From Arenibacter sp. 6A1 (GTDB lineage: Bacteria; Bacteroidota; Bacteroidia; Flavobacteriales; Flavobacteriaceae), in NCBI RefSeq assembly GCF_012272855.1, contig NZ_JAAXCQ010000014.1:1-64000 (forward strand): DNA of 64,000 bases, in the 5' to 3' direction. Positions 38,908-50,300 of this stretch are shown here, piece by piece (the stretch's first letter is position 1; every line of letters begins with the position of its first letter). A program made the position numbers and the translations under genes. The notes under the pieces are model-generated. The model saw only the letters and a program-made list of their open reading frames with translations. It made no database searches and was not told the origin of the DNA.

Positions 38908-40404
38908 ATGAAAATAAATAAAATCAGCATAAAAATTGCCTGTTTTTTTGTTACAATCGCGGCTATTTCAATGACATCCTGTGCGGAGGATTTAGCAGAA
39001 TTGAATGAAAATCCAAATGCAATTGCAAATTTACCTGTTGAACTTCAGCTCACAGAGATACAATTAAAAGCCGCTGGTGCGCAATATGAAATGCGTAGGG
39101 TTGGTTTAGGTTGGGCCGCATCCTCTATTCAACAATTGGCCGATATTAATATTGCGACCAACATGTTGCCGGGAGATAAATACATTGACTTTATTGATTA
39201 CAGTTATGCGGTATTTGATGAATATTGGGTGTATGAAGCCAAAGATGTAATTGATTATGTAACCCGTACTGCTGAAGATCCAGAAGCTATAAATTACAAC
39301 GCTATTGGGCGTATTATGAAGGTTATCTCTTTTCAAAAGGTAACTGACCTTTATGGTGATATTCCCTATTCTGAAGCTGGCCAAGGGTTCATATCCAACA
39401 ATTGGTTTCCGGCATACGATCGCCAACAAGATATTTATACCAACATGTTAAGTGAATTGGAGGCGGCAGCATCACAATTAAGTGCTTCAGCAGAAAACCC
39501 AGGGAATCAAGATGTTATATATGGTGGTGATATTACTAAATGGAGAAAATTATCGTATTCCCTGATGTTGCGATTAGGACTTAGAATGTCAAAAGCAGAT
39601 CCTGCCGCATCAGAAGCATGGGTCAAGAAAGCCATCGCAGGAGGTGTTATGACAGATTTAAATGACTTGGCAAAAATTGAACACGAAGAAGGTGGGGTAG
39701 AAAGCCCTATTGGCTATTCTTTTTTCGTAGATAAATTTATGCGATTGAGTGATACCTTCGTTAGCTGGATGCAAGATAATGACGATCCTAGATTAGAGAT
39801 ATTGTCCTATGTAGAGTCTGGTGCACCACATCAGGGGTTGCCAAATGGCTTGGATCCAACAACAATAGCGACCGAGGGACCTGCGGGAGGCGATCTTTTA
39901 GATTATTCACAAGTGAACCAAGCTTTGGTTCAAAGAGATTCTCCTTCAATGTATATAACCTATGCCGAAGTAGAATTTATGCTGGCAGAGGCTGCAGTAA
40001 GAGGATGGCATACTGGCATAGCACAAGAACATTACAATAAAGGTGTTCGTGCTGCCATGGCAAACTGGGGGTTTTATGGTGTGACCCCGCCCGCAACAGC
40101 AGACGTAGATGCATATTTAGCAGCCAATCCTTTTGTTTTAGCAAACGGACTAGAGATGATAGGGGAGCAATATTGGGCAGCGACCTTTTTAAATCCATTG
40201 GAAGCTTATGCTAACTGGAGAAGAATAGAATACCCTGTTTTGACACCCGTAAATTATCCCGGAAATGCTACAGGAGGAACTATTCCAAGAAGAATGAAAT
40301 ATCCTTTGGTTGAATTTACTATAAATGCAGAGAATATAAATGCTGCAATATCAAATCAAGGTCCAAATACTTACACTACCCGTGTATGGTGGGATAAGCA
40401 ATAG
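38908..40404 (+). CDS. SusD-like_2 outer-membrane lipoprotein (SusD3)
   Basis: 498 residues with a lipoprotein signal ending MTSC (Cys25). It is shorter than SusD1 and SusD2 and of the SusD-like_2 class: opening ELNENPNAI, KVTDLYGDIPYSEA, WRKLSYSLMLRLGLRMS, ITYAEVEFMLAEAAVRG, and an ending in which the C-terminal region reads PRRMKYPLVEF and then WWDKQ. It begins 22 bases after susC3 and forms its binding partner. SusD4 at 52938-54410 is a homologue with the same WWDK terminus. Confidence 0.94.
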   Translation: MKINKISIKIACFFVTIAAISMTSCAEDLAELNENPNAIANLPVELQLTEIQLKAAGAQYEMRRVGLGWAASSIQQLADINIATNMLPGDKYIDFIDYSYAVFDEYWVYEAKDVIDYVTRTAEDPEAINYNAIGRIMKVISFQKVTDLYGDIPYSEAGQGFISNNWFPAYDRQQDIYTNMLSELEAAASQLSASAENPGNQDVIYGGDITKWRKLSYSLMLRLGLRMSKADPAASEAWVKKAIAGGVMTDLNDLAKIEHEEGGVESPIGYSFFVDKFMRLSDTFVSWMQDNDDPRLEILSYVESGAPHQGLPNGLDPTTIATEGPAGGDLLDYSQVNQALVQRDSPSMYITYAEVEFMLAEAAVRGWHTGIAQEHYNKGVRAAMANWGFYGVTPPATADVDAYLAANPFVLANGLEMIGEQYWAATFLNPLEAYANWRRIEYPVLTPVNYPGNATGGTIPRRMKYPLVEFTINAENINAAISNQGPNTYTTRVWWDKQ

Positions 40405-40454
40405 TATTCATATTCTTATCACTTAAACAATGTTAGTTATTTTTAAATTAGTTT

Positions 40455-40483
40455 AATAAAGGAGGGGGGCACCCTCCTTTATT
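40455..40483 (+). terminator. Strong intrinsic terminator-like hairpin after susD3
   Basis: Arms 40455-40466 (AATAAAGGAGGG) and 40472-40483 are perfect complements with a 5-base loop, followed by a T-rich tract. It lies between susD3 and the FG-GAP genes, so it should lower read-through into them while keeping susCD3 high. Confidence 0.8.
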
Positions 40484-40507
40484 TTATTTTTATTTACTAG
40501 GTTTATT

Positions 40508-43500
40508 ATGATGAAAACTTATGAATCCACATTTTGTTTTTGGCTATATACGGTAACTACAATACTTCTTTTGCCCATAATTGCCACAGCCCAAAAACAA
40601 GAGCAATTTACCTTATTGGAACCTGGAAAGACAGGAGTAACTTTTGAGAACACAATAAGGGACACCAAGGCCAGTAATATCCTCATTTATTCAAACTTTT
40701 ATGGTGGAGCAGGCGTAGGAGTAGGTGATTTTAACAATGATGGTTTACAGGATATTTTTTTCGCCGGAAATTTGGTCAGTGATCAATTATATATAAATAA
40801 GGGCGAAATACAGTTTGAGGATATTACTCGGGCTTCTGGAATAGAAGATAATGGAGGTTGGTCTTCTGGGGTAATCATTGGAGATATTAATAACGATGGT
40901 TGGCAAGATATTTATGTGACTAGGGAGCTTTATGATGGCAATCCTGAAATTCGTAGGAACAGGCTCTATATAAACACCACTAAGGACAATCTAGATCATA
41001 AAACAACATTTAAGGAAGCTGCGGCAGAATACGGACTAGACAATAGCGAAAGGACCAGACATGCTGCTTTTTTGGATTACAACAAAGATGGCTTGTTAGA
41101 TGTTTTTCTTCTTAATCACCCCCCAAATCCAGGGAATTTTTCAGAAATGTACGGCGTAGACCGTACGCAAGAAAGATTTGCCCCAAGGCTGTATAAAAAT
41201 AATGGTAATAAAACATTTACGGACGTTACCATGGATGCAGGAGTTTTTAAACTTGGCAACGCCAATAGTGTTTCGGTATTTGACGCCAATAATGACGGAT
41301 GGCCAGATATTTACATAGCGCATGATTTTGGTCCCCCAGATGCCTTTTTTTTGAATAATACCGATGGGACTTTTACGAATATCATCGATACCTCTTTAAA
41401 GCATATTTCCTATTTCAGTATGGGAGTCGATGCTGCGGATATCAATAACGATGGTAATTTAGATCTGATGGTCCTTGATATGGTGGCAGAGGATAATTTC
41501 CGAATTAAATCCAATATGAGCGGTATGAATCCTACATCATTCTGGAATATTGTGAATAATGGTGGGCATTACCAATATATGTATAACACTTTGCAGTTAA
41601 ATCAGGGTGTTTTCTCGGGAATCCCTCAATTTAGTGACATTGCACAGATGGCAGGAGTGTCTAGTACTGATTGGAGTTGGTCCAATGTTATTGCAGATTT
41701 CGATAATGATGGCTTAAAGGATATTTATGTCACCAACGGTCTTTTAAGGGACATACGAAATACAGATTCCGACAAGGCAGTGTCCAACTACGTTACCGCA
41801 GTGGCCAATGATTTTGTAAAGAACAATCCCAATGCAGGGGATGTGTCTATTTGGGATATTCTTGATTTGGAGAAAACTTTAAACCATATTCCTTCGGTAA
41901 GGTTGTCCAATTACGCCTTCAAAAATAAGGACGGAATGACCTTCGAGAAAATGTCCGAAGAATGGGGTTTGTCCCAAAAAACCTTTTCGGCCGGATGTGC
42001 TTATGCGGATCTAGACAATGATGGTGATTTAGATCTCATAGTGAATAACGTGAACGACAGGGCGTTTATATATCAAAATAATGGGGAGAATAAAGCAAAT
42101 CAGAATTACCTACGGGTAAACTTAACAGATAAAGAAAAGAACACCCCAATGCTAGGCGCAAGAGTAGAGGCCCTACAAGGAAAAACAAGACAGCTTTACG
42201 AGTTTACAAGTGTTCGGGGGATGTATTCCTCTAGTGAACAAATTGCCCATTTTGGATTTTCTGAAAATAACAAGATAGATTCCCTCAAGATCACTTGGCC
42301 AAATATGAAAACTACCGTCTATACGGATGTAATGCCAAATCAATTCCTAACTATTGATTTAGAAGATGCCCATAAATTGAATAGTCATACTACTTCCAAG
42401 AAGAACCCATTATTTAGTACAGTCCAAGCGATTCCATTTGAACACCAAGAAAACAAGTTCGATGATTTTGACCTTCAAGTGTTATTGCCCCATAAACAGT
42501 CTCAATTTGGTCCAGCATTAGCAGTAGGCGACGTCAATGGAGACGGCTTAGAAGATGTGTTTGTTGGGGGAGCGTCGGGGTATGAACCAACTCTTTTCCT
42601 ACAAAATAAAACAGGGGAATTTAGGAAGGTTGATAGTGAAACCTGGAGAGAAGCAGCTAAATATGAGGACTTGGATGCCATATTTTTTGATATGGATAAT
42701 GATGGTGATCTAGATCTATATGTAGTGAGCGGTGGCAATGAATGGGAAGCGAATACCGATTATTATCAAGATAGACTGTATATAAATGAAGGAAAGGGAA
42801 TTTTTAATCTTGCCAAGAGTAAACTTCCCTCGCTTACCGAGAGTGGTTCGGTAGTGCGCGCCTTCGATTATGATAAGGATGGCTATCTGGACCTTTTTAT
42901 AGGTGGGCGACATAAACCCTGGGATTACCCCTCACCAGTTAGTAGCAGGATATTGAAAAATAATAAGGGTTCTTTTAAAGATGTTACCCGATCAGTCGCC
43001 AAGGATTTATTGGACATAGGAATGGTTACCGATGCCGTATGGATCGATTTTGATGAAGATGGGAATACAGACCTTGTTCTTACCGGCGAATGGATGCCGA
43101 TTACCTTTATTAAAAATACGGGGGAGAAGTTTATAAATATAACCCATTCTCAAGGCTTGCCCAATACCGAGGGCTGGTGGTATAGTTTGGCAGCTGCAGA
43201 TATGGATAATGATGGGGATTTAGACCTAGTAGCGGGTAATTTGGGGCTGAATTATAAGTACAAAGCTAGCGAGGAAACGCCTTTTGAGGTGCATTACAGT
43301 GACTTTGATAAAAATGGCTCCAAGGATATAGTGCTTAGTTACTATAATTTTGGTGAACAGTTTCCGCTCCGTGGCAGATCTTGTTCCGCAGAACAAATTC
43401 CCATGATTGCAAAACGGTTCCAGAGTTATGATGTATTTGCAACCGCCAACTTAACAGAGGTTTATGGGGAAGATAACCTGCAGTCCGCAACACACTATTC

Positions 43501-43879
43501 CTCGAAAACTTTTGCCAGTGCCTATTTTGAAAATAAAGGGAAGGGAAAGTTTAGTATGAAAGCACTTCCCAATGAAGCGCAAATATCCAATGTAGATGCT
43601 ATTCTGCTAGAAGACTTTGATGGAGATGGCAATAAGGATATCCTGTTGGCCGGCAATATGTATCCCGTAGAAATAGAGACAACAAGAAACGACGCTGGTG
43701 TCGGCCTCTTCCTAAAAGGAGATGGAAAGGGAGGGTTTACTCCGGTAGTACCTAGGGAAAGTGGGGTGTATCTAATGGGGGACGTTCAGAAGTTAAAGCG
43801 GATAAATACATCCGGGAATAAACTGATCATAAGTGCCGTTAATAATGGCGTAATCGGAGCTATTAAAATAAATGAATAA
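40508..43879 (+). CDS. FG-GAP/VCBS repeat protein with ASPIC/UnbV domain (CRTAC1-like), copy 1
   Basis: 1123 residues with a signal peptide (two adjacent ATGs; LYTVTTILLLPIIATAQ). Two blocks of FG-GAP/VCBS propeller repeats (about 55-520 and 650-1100) carry many calcium-loop motifs D-x-[ND]-x-DG-x-x-D, for example DFNNDGLQDI, DINNDGWQDI and DMDNDGDLDL. Between them lies an ASPIC/UnbV domain (about 530-617: LRVNLTDKEK, GARVEALQG, AHFGFSENNKIDSLKITWP). The fold suggests a secreted or surface calcium-stabilised binding protein. Such proteins often follow SusCD pairs in marine Bacteroidetes, but their function is not established. It overlaps copy 2 by 8 bases. Confidence 0.9.
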   Translation: MMKTYESTFCFWLYTVTTILLLPIIATAQKQEQFTLLEPGKTGVTFENTIRDTKASNILIYSNFYGGAGVGVGDFNNDGLQDIFFAGNLVSDQLYINKGEIQFEDITRASGIEDNGGWSSGVIIGDINNDGWQDIYVTRELYDGNPEIRRNRLYINTTKDNLDHKTTFKEAAAEYGLDNSERTRHAAFLDYNKDGLLDVFLLNHPPNPGNFSEMYGVDRTQERFAPRLYKNNGNKTFTDVTMDAGVFKLGNANSVSVFDANNDGWPDIYIAHDFGPPDAFFLNNTDGTFTNIIDTSLKHISYFSMGVDAADINNDGNLDLMVLDMVAEDNFRIKSNMSGMNPTSFWNIVNNGGHYQYMYNTLQLNQGVFSGIPQFSDIAQMAGVSSTDWSWSNVIADFDNDGLKDIYVTNGLLRDIRNTDSDKAVSNYVTAVANDFVKNNPNAGDVSIWDILDLEKTLNHIPSVRLSNYAFKNKDGMTFEKMSEEWGLSQKTFSAGCAYADLDNDGDLDLIVNNVNDRAFIYQNNGENKANQNYLRVNLTDKEKNTPMLGARVEALQGKTRQLYEFTSVRGMYSSSEQIAHFGFSENNKIDSLKITWPNMKTTVYTDVMPNQFLTIDLEDAHKLNSHTTSKKNPLFSTVQAIPFEHQENKFDDFDLQVLLPHKQSQFGPALAVGDVNGDGLEDVFVGGASGYEPTLFLQNKTGEFRKVDSETWREAAKYEDLDAIFFDMDNDGDLDLYVVSGGNEWEANTDYYQDRLYINEGKGIFNLAKSKLPSLTESGSVVRAFDYDKDGYLDLFIGGRHKPWDYPSPVSSRILKNNKGSFKDVTRSVAKDLLDIGMVTDAVWIDFDEDGNTDLVLTGEWMPITFIKNTGEKFINITHSQGLPNTEGWWYSLAAADMDNDGDLDLVAGNLGLNYKYKASEETPFEVHYSDFDKNGSKDIVLSYYNFGEQFPLRGRSCSAEQIPMIAKRFQSYDVFATANLTEVYGEDNLQSATHYSSKTFASAYFENKGKGKFSMKALPNEAQISNVDAILLEDFDGDGNKDILLAGNMYPVEIETTRNDAGVGLFLKGDGKGGFTPVVPRESGVYLMGDVQKLKRINTSGNKLIISAVNNGVIGAIKINE

Positions 43880-46800
43880 TCAAGATCGTATGAAGAATAA
43901 TAGAAAATTGATCAACATTGCTTATGGGCTTGTTTTTTTCTCCTTTGGTGTACATTTTGGTCATGCTCAAACCTCCCATAATAAAGCAAACACAGAAAAA
44001 CTATTTTCCTTATTGCCTAGTACTAGTACTGGTATTGATTTTAACAATGCGGTAACGGATACCGAAGAGGCCAATGCACTTATATATGAATTGTTTTACA
44101 ATGGTGCTGGTGTGGCCATAGAGGATATCAATAATGATGGACTTCCGGATATTTATTTTGCCGGGAACCAAGTTCGGGATAGGTTATATTTAAATCTAGG
44201 AAACCTTAAATTTAGAGATATTACCGAAGCATCCGGAATATTGGATAGAGGCGGATGGTCTAAGGGAGTAAATATCGTGGATATTAACGGAGATGGCTTT
44301 AAGGATATCTACGTATGTAAGAACTTATACGATGATAATCCTGAACTTAGAATAAATGAACTATACATCAATAACGGGGATTTGACTTTTACGGAATCGG
44401 CTCGCGACTATAATTTGAACGACCCTTTTAGAGCTATCCATGCTAACTTTTTTGATTATGATAAGGATGGAGATTTTGATATGTTCCTTATAAATCAACC
44501 TCCCAACCCTTCGTTGTTGTCTCCCTTGAAAGGGAGGAATTGGCTTAGCCCAGACCTTACCTATCGGTTTTTAGAAAACACAGGGAATGGGTTTAAGGAT
44601 GTTACTGCAGCTGTAGGCTTGGAGAATGTGGGATATGGCCTAAGTTCTATAGTGGGCGATTTTAATAATGATCAATGGCCAGATCTTTATGTGACCAATG
44701 ATTACGAAGGGCCCGATTTCTTTTATATAAACAATGGTGACGGAACCTTTACCAACAAGGCCAATGACTATTTAAAGCACATATCGTTTTTTAGTATGGG
44801 CTCGGATGTAGGGGATATTAATAATGATGGTCTGTTAGACCTGGCAGTAATGGATATGGTCGCAGAGGATAACTACCGACTTAAGGCAAATATGGGAGGC
44901 ATGAACCCAGAGGAGTTTTGGAATATAGTAAATCTTGGTGGTCATTACCAGTATATGTTCAATACCCTACAAATGAACAACGGGAGCGATGCCAATGGCA
45001 ACCTTGTTTTTAGCGAAATAGGGCAATTAGCGGGAATGTCCAATACCGATTGGAGCTGGTCAGCGCTGTTTGCAGATTTTGATAACAATGGGTTTCAGGA
45101 TCTGTATGTTACCAATGGCATTAAGAAAGATATTAGGAATACGGATGCTCTTAGAAATATAGATGCCTATTTGTCCAGTATTGTAGAAAAACACCAAATT
45201 AAAAATGCGTCTTCGAACCTAAATGAAATTCGGGGGTTAGTTTCATTGGATAGTATATTGGCGTTTTTTCCCTCCCAAAAAATACCCAACTATGTTTTTA
45301 AGAACAAGGGTGGGTTAAATTTTGCAAAAGCGTCTGAAGAGTGGGGAATCGATCAACCTTCATTTTCTTCTGGGGCGGCCTATGGAGATTTGGACAATGA
45401 CGGGGATTTAGATCTAGTAGTGAATAATGTTGATGATGTTGCATTTATCTATGAGAATAATTCGAATAAATTGACCAAGAATAATTTCCTCAACATAAAA
45501 TTTACGGAAGCTAATAAGCACAAGAGCTTTTTTGGGACTAGGGCCAGTATTTATTATGATGGAGGAGTACAGATAGGGGAGTTGACCAGTGCAAGAGGAT
45601 TTTATTCGAGTAGTGAAAGCCTCATCCATTTTGGACTGGGAAGAAGCAAAAAAATTGATAGTTTGGTAATTTCATGGTACGATGGGGGTTCCTCGGTGCT
45701 ACACAAAATTAAATCCAATCAGATACTCACAATTGATCGGGCAAAATTAAAAACTACTGTACTAGGGAAGCAAAAAAAAATAGACAGGCTTTTTGAGGAC
45801 ATTACCAATGAGATTAACCTCGATCAAATACATCAAGAAAATTTTTTTGATGACTTTGAAAGGGAAGTGTTGTTGCCTCATAAAATGTCTGCCTTTGGTC
45901 CGGGTCTGACCGTAGGGGATGTTAACGGAGATGGACTTGATGATTTTTTCGTTGGAGGAGCAGTAGGTCATAGCGGAAGTGTCTTTTTTCAAGCTGTAAA
46001 CGGAACCTTCCACAAATCAGGGGTGGAAGCGTATACAGGTTATCCCTATCATGAGGATATGGGGGCTGAATTTATCGATGCCGACTTGGACGGGGATTTG
46101 GATTTGTATGTAGTAAGTGGCGGCAATGAATACGAAAAGGGAATTGAATTATATCAGGACAGATTTTATACCAATGATGGCAACGGCAATTTTTCCTTGT
46201 TACAATCGGCATTGCCGCAACTAACAGCAAGCGGCTCGAGGGTAATTAAGGCAGATTATGACAAGGATGGAGACATGGACCTGTTCGTATGTGGGAGGCA
46301 AGTGCCCGGTAATTACCCCGAACCAGCGGAAAGTTATCTATTGAAAAACAATTGGAAGGAAGAAGGTGTTCTTCAGTTTAAGAAAGTAATTATTAAAGAT
46401 CTTATGGATCTGGGTATGGTAACAGATGCTTCTTGGACAGACTTTGATAATGACGGGGATTTAGACCTTATAGTTGTAGGGGAGTGGATGCCAGTAACCG
46501 TACTGGAAAACAAAGAAGGTCATTTTAAAAAAATGGACTTGTCAAACTCCCTTAAAAACACAACGGGCTGGTGGTACAGCGTACAAGCAGCAGATTTGGA
46601 TGGGGACGGTGACGACGATTATATAATTGGGAATCTAGGGCTTAATTACAAATATAAAGCTAGTCCCGAAGAGCCCTTTACGGTGAATTATGGTGACTTT
46701 GACCAAAATGGGAAAAATGATATTGTACTGGGATACTATAATTACGGGGAACATTATCCATTGAGAGGTAGATCCTGCTCATCTCAGCAAATTCCTGGAT

Positions 46801-47267
46801 TGAAACAAATCTTTCCAAACTACGATACCTTTGCCTCGGCATCGCTGAGCGAAGTATATGGGGAGGATCAATTAAGTAAATCCTTGGAGTATAAGGCGTA
46901 TATGTTCCAAAGTATTGCTCTTGAGAATTTGGGAAATGGGAATTTTAAAACACATGAGTTACCCATAGAGGCCCAAGTATCTAGCATTAACGATATCCTA
47001 ATTACCGATGTGGACAAAGATGGGGCATTAGACCTTATCCTAGCAGGGAATATGTATGGCTCAGAAGTAGAAACACCACGCAATGATGCAGGGATCGGAC
47101 TCTTTTTAAAGGGAAACGGAACATTCGGCTTTAAGGCCATCTCCATGATGGAGAGCGGCTTAAATCTTCCTTATGATGTAAAGGAATTAAAATCGTTAAA
47201 ATTAGGAAACAAAAGGGCGATGGTAGTCGGTGTAAACGATGGACCATTAAAAATTATTACATACTAA
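43872..47267 (+). CDS. FG-GAP/VCBS repeat protein with ASPIC/UnbV domain (CRTAC1-like), copy 2
   Basis: 1131 residues. The ATG at 43872 overlaps the end of copy 1. A second ATG at 43890 starts a cleaner signal peptide (MKNNRKLINIAYGLVFFSFG...GHAQ). The layout is identical to copy 1: FG-GAP block (about 60-520; DINNDGLPDI, DINGDGFKDI), ASPIC/UnbV domain (about 536-624; IHFGLGRSKKIDSLVISW), second FG-GAP block (DVNGDGLDDF, DFDNDGDLDL). Shared phrases such as LMVLDMVAEDN/LAVMDMVAEDN and LNYKYKAS-E-PF show a tandem duplication followed by clear divergence, so the two may form a pair or bind different ligands. Confidence 0.9.
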   Translation: MNNQDRMKNNRKLINIAYGLVFFSFGVHFGHAQTSHNKANTEKLFSLLPSTSTGIDFNNAVTDTEEANALIYELFYNGAGVAIEDINNDGLPDIYFAGNQVRDRLYLNLGNLKFRDITEASGILDRGGWSKGVNIVDINGDGFKDIYVCKNLYDDNPELRINELYINNGDLTFTESARDYNLNDPFRAIHANFFDYDKDGDFDMFLINQPPNPSLLSPLKGRNWLSPDLTYRFLENTGNGFKDVTAAVGLENVGYGLSSIVGDFNNDQWPDLYVTNDYEGPDFFYINNGDGTFTNKANDYLKHISFFSMGSDVGDINNDGLLDLAVMDMVAEDNYRLKANMGGMNPEEFWNIVNLGGHYQYMFNTLQMNNGSDANGNLVFSEIGQLAGMSNTDWSWSALFADFDNNGFQDLYVTNGIKKDIRNTDALRNIDAYLSSIVEKHQIKNASSNLNEIRGLVSLDSILAFFPSQKIPNYVFKNKGGLNFAKASEEWGIDQPSFSSGAAYGDLDNDGDLDLVVNNVDDVAFIYENNSNKLTKNNFLNIKFTEANKHKSFFGTRASIYYDGGVQIGELTSARGFYSSSESLIHFGLGRSKKIDSLVISWYDGGSSVLHKIKSNQILTIDRAKLKTTVLGKQKKIDRLFEDITNEINLDQIHQENFFDDFEREVLLPHKMSAFGPGLTVGDVNGDGLDDFFVGGAVGHSGSVFFQAVNGTFHKSGVEAYTGYPYHEDMGAEFIDADLDGDLDLYVVSGGNEYEKGIELYQDRFYTNDGNGNFSLLQSALPQLTASGSRVIKADYDKDGDMDLFVCGRQVPGNYPEPAESYLLKNNWKEEGVLQFKKVIIKDLMDLGMVTDASWTDFDNDGDLDLIVVGEWMPVTVLENKEGHFKKMDLSNSLKNTTGWWYSVQAADLDGDGDDDYIIGNLGLNYKYKASPEEPFTVNYGDFDQNGKNDIVLGYYNYGEHYPLRGRSCSSQQIPGLKQIFPNYDTFASASLSEVYGEDQLSKSLEYKAYMFQSIALENLGNGNFKTHELPIEAQVSSINDILITDVDKDGALDLILAGNMYGSEVETPRNDAGIGLFLKGNGTFGFKAISMMESGLNLPYDVKELKSLKLGNKRAMVVGVNDGPLKIITY

Positions 47268-47367
47268 TAGCCCCAACCAAGGTGTTTTAAGAGCATTGGG
47301 AATTTAAAAACACACATAGTCCGAGAAAGTTTTATATTGAAAAGCGGTAGACAGTTCCATCGGAACC

Positions 47368-50300
47368 CTAATCGGAATCCTTTTGGATCAACGACAGGGG
47401 GCTAGATGGACTGTATTCTCGGGGCAGTACTCCAAATTCCGCCTTAAAACATCGGGTAAAATAAGACGGGTTGTTAAATCCGACCATAAATAAAACCTCG
47501 CTAACAGTATGATCTCCTTGGGCAAGTAATCGGGCTGCTTTTTTTAGTCGTACTAAACGAATAAAATGGTTAATGGATAGTCCGGTCAGTGCCTTTATTT
47601 TTCTATAAAGTTGGTCCTGACTCATATCCATATTTTCAATTAGACTTTGAACCGAAAATTCGGAATCCGAAATATTGGATTCTATAAGACCAATGATTTT
47701 TTCAATAAACCGTTCGTCCACAGATTGTGGCTGGGTTTCCCCTAACAGCGTGTCCGACTCCAACATTTTCTTTCTCAAAGCCTCCTTTTGTTCTATTAGT
47801 TTCTTTACCCGGGTCAATAAAAGCCTACTGTTAAATGGTTTTTCTATATAGGCGTCTGCACCTTTTTCAAAGCCTTCAATTTGAGAATCCATAGATGTTT
47901 TTGCGGTCAATAATATGACCGGAATATGAGAGGTGTTTACATTGGACTTTATATGCTTGCATACCTCTGTTCCATCCATACCTTGCATCATTATATCGGT
48001 AATAACCAAATTTGGCATGTTGTTATTGGTTACAGAAAGCCCTTCCTTACCATTATCTGCGGTAAAGACCTTATATTCACCTTCTAGTATTTCCATTAAA
48101 TAGTCTCTAATATCCTCGCTATCATCTATTATTAACACGGAGTGCTTTTTTGGATTTGAAGAGGTAATCTCAATTTTCGGAAAAGTATCCGTACTAAAGT
48201 CTGGATTGGAATGAATAACATGATGGGGGTATTTAGAGAGTTCATGGATTATAGGGAAATGAACAATAAATTCGGTCCCCTCATTTTCTACGCTGTGAAC
48301 CTCAATTTTGCCATTGTGTATTTCCGTATATTTTTTTATTAAAGTAGTACCGATTCCGTTGCCTTGCAAATCTTCACATTTCTTGGATCTGAAAAATTGG
48401 AGAAAAATAGAATCCAATTCCTCCTTAGGAATGCCAATCCCGCTGTCCATGACACTAATAGAAATGTAGTCGTTATCATTATATACCTGTACCGTTACCT
48501 CCCCATATATTGGAGTGAATTTTATAGCATTAGAGATTAAATTAACCAAAATAGACTCTAATTTATTGGAATCAGCAACCAGAATTATTTTTTCATCCGG
48601 ACATGATACTTCAAAATCCAGCTTATTGGTTTGGGCCATTTCGTAGAATTGAGAGCAGATACTCTTCACAAAAACATTGAGATTAATTTGTTCCAATTCT
48701 ACATTCATGATATTGCTTTCGGCCTGTCTAAAATTCAGGATCTGATTTACAATATTTAATAGCATCTGCCCATTTTTATGCATTCGAATCAGCTTTTTAT
48801 GAAATTTTTGCTCTATATCGCCAGTGGAAAGCATTTCTTCCAGGGGACCAATTATAAGGGTTAACGGGGTGCGTAGATCATGTGATACATTCGTAAAAAA
48901 GGAAAGTTTTTGTTGGTAGAGCTCGTGATTTCGCTCTTGTTTTATTTTTTCGATTTTCAAGGCCTGGATTATTCGAATACGTGCCCTTACCTCTATAAAA
49001 ATGAGATACAGTATAAGTGCCAGACAAAGGGAGTAAGCCAAATATGCCAGAGGTGTGGCCCACCAGGGCTTTAATTTTATAATGGTAATCTTTCTGGATT
49101 GAGGGTTCCAACCAAGATGTTCGTGGCCTACTTTTACTTCTAGTTCATAGGTGCCCGATGGTACATTGGTGTAATTGGCAATATTGGATATACCGGTAGA
49201 TTCTCTCCATTCTTTTTCAAAATTGTTGAGCCTATGTCGCAAGCGTACTTTCTTCTTCCCGGTAAAAGTCAAGGCGTTAAAACCAATGGAAAAAGATTGA
49301 CTGTTGTGGGGTAGAATAATAGTATCGGAGTAATTTAGGTTTTGGGGCAAGATCACTTGTCCATGAAATTCTGTTTGAGGTGAAATAGCTTGATTTAAGG
49401 TGTGTAATTCCGAAAACATTAGGGTTGGAAAAGGAGGAAGGCGGATAGGTTCGTCTGGTTTTATTTTTAGAAGTCCATTGTCAGTGGCAACGACAATAGT
49501 ATTGTCCATAGCGTCATAAAACAAATCGTAACAAGAGTATTCCGACAGTGTATAGGTTGCGGTCACCGCTTCCGGGTCTAGCTTAAAAATACCTTTATAA
49601 GTACCGGCCCATAAATTTCCGGAGGCATCCGAGGCTATTCCTGTAACCACACAACCATCTATTAAAGGATAGCGTTTTGGAGCTTGGTTAGGTTTTACAA
49701 TCCCAATGCCATTTCTACAAAGAATCCATAAGTCATCATTGTCATGGAGATATAGGTTTTCTACAAATATTTTATCATTTTTAGCGCCAAAAGTTTCATA
49801 TTGTTTTATGCGCGCTATGTTGCCGATCTCATCAAGTTTTATGGAAAAAATACCATTTTTTGAAGATCCGGCCCATAGTATATTGTTTTTGTTGTCGCTT
49901 ATCAGACTCCTTATATCTGTAGGATTTGCTTCCGTTTCCTTAGGAAGGTCAATTTTCTGCAATTGCAATTTGCTCTTTGATAACCTATACAATCCTTTTT
50001 CGGAGCTACCTATCCATAAGTTATCATTGGGCCCCCGTGTGATGCTGTAGATACGATCTTTATCTAATAATCCAAAATCGTACTTATTGGGAACTAATTT
50101 ATGGGTATGGGGATCGTATGTCTTAATTCCGTTGCCCCAAGTGCCAATAAGGAGGAGTTTAGTGATAGGATCATAATAAAGCGATGATATAGATTTTATT
50201 TCCTTGTTGGATGCAACAGATTGAAAATTTTTATGGTTTTGAGTGTGTTCTCCAAGTCCATTACCATGTGTTCCTACGAAAATTCTACCATCGGGTAATT

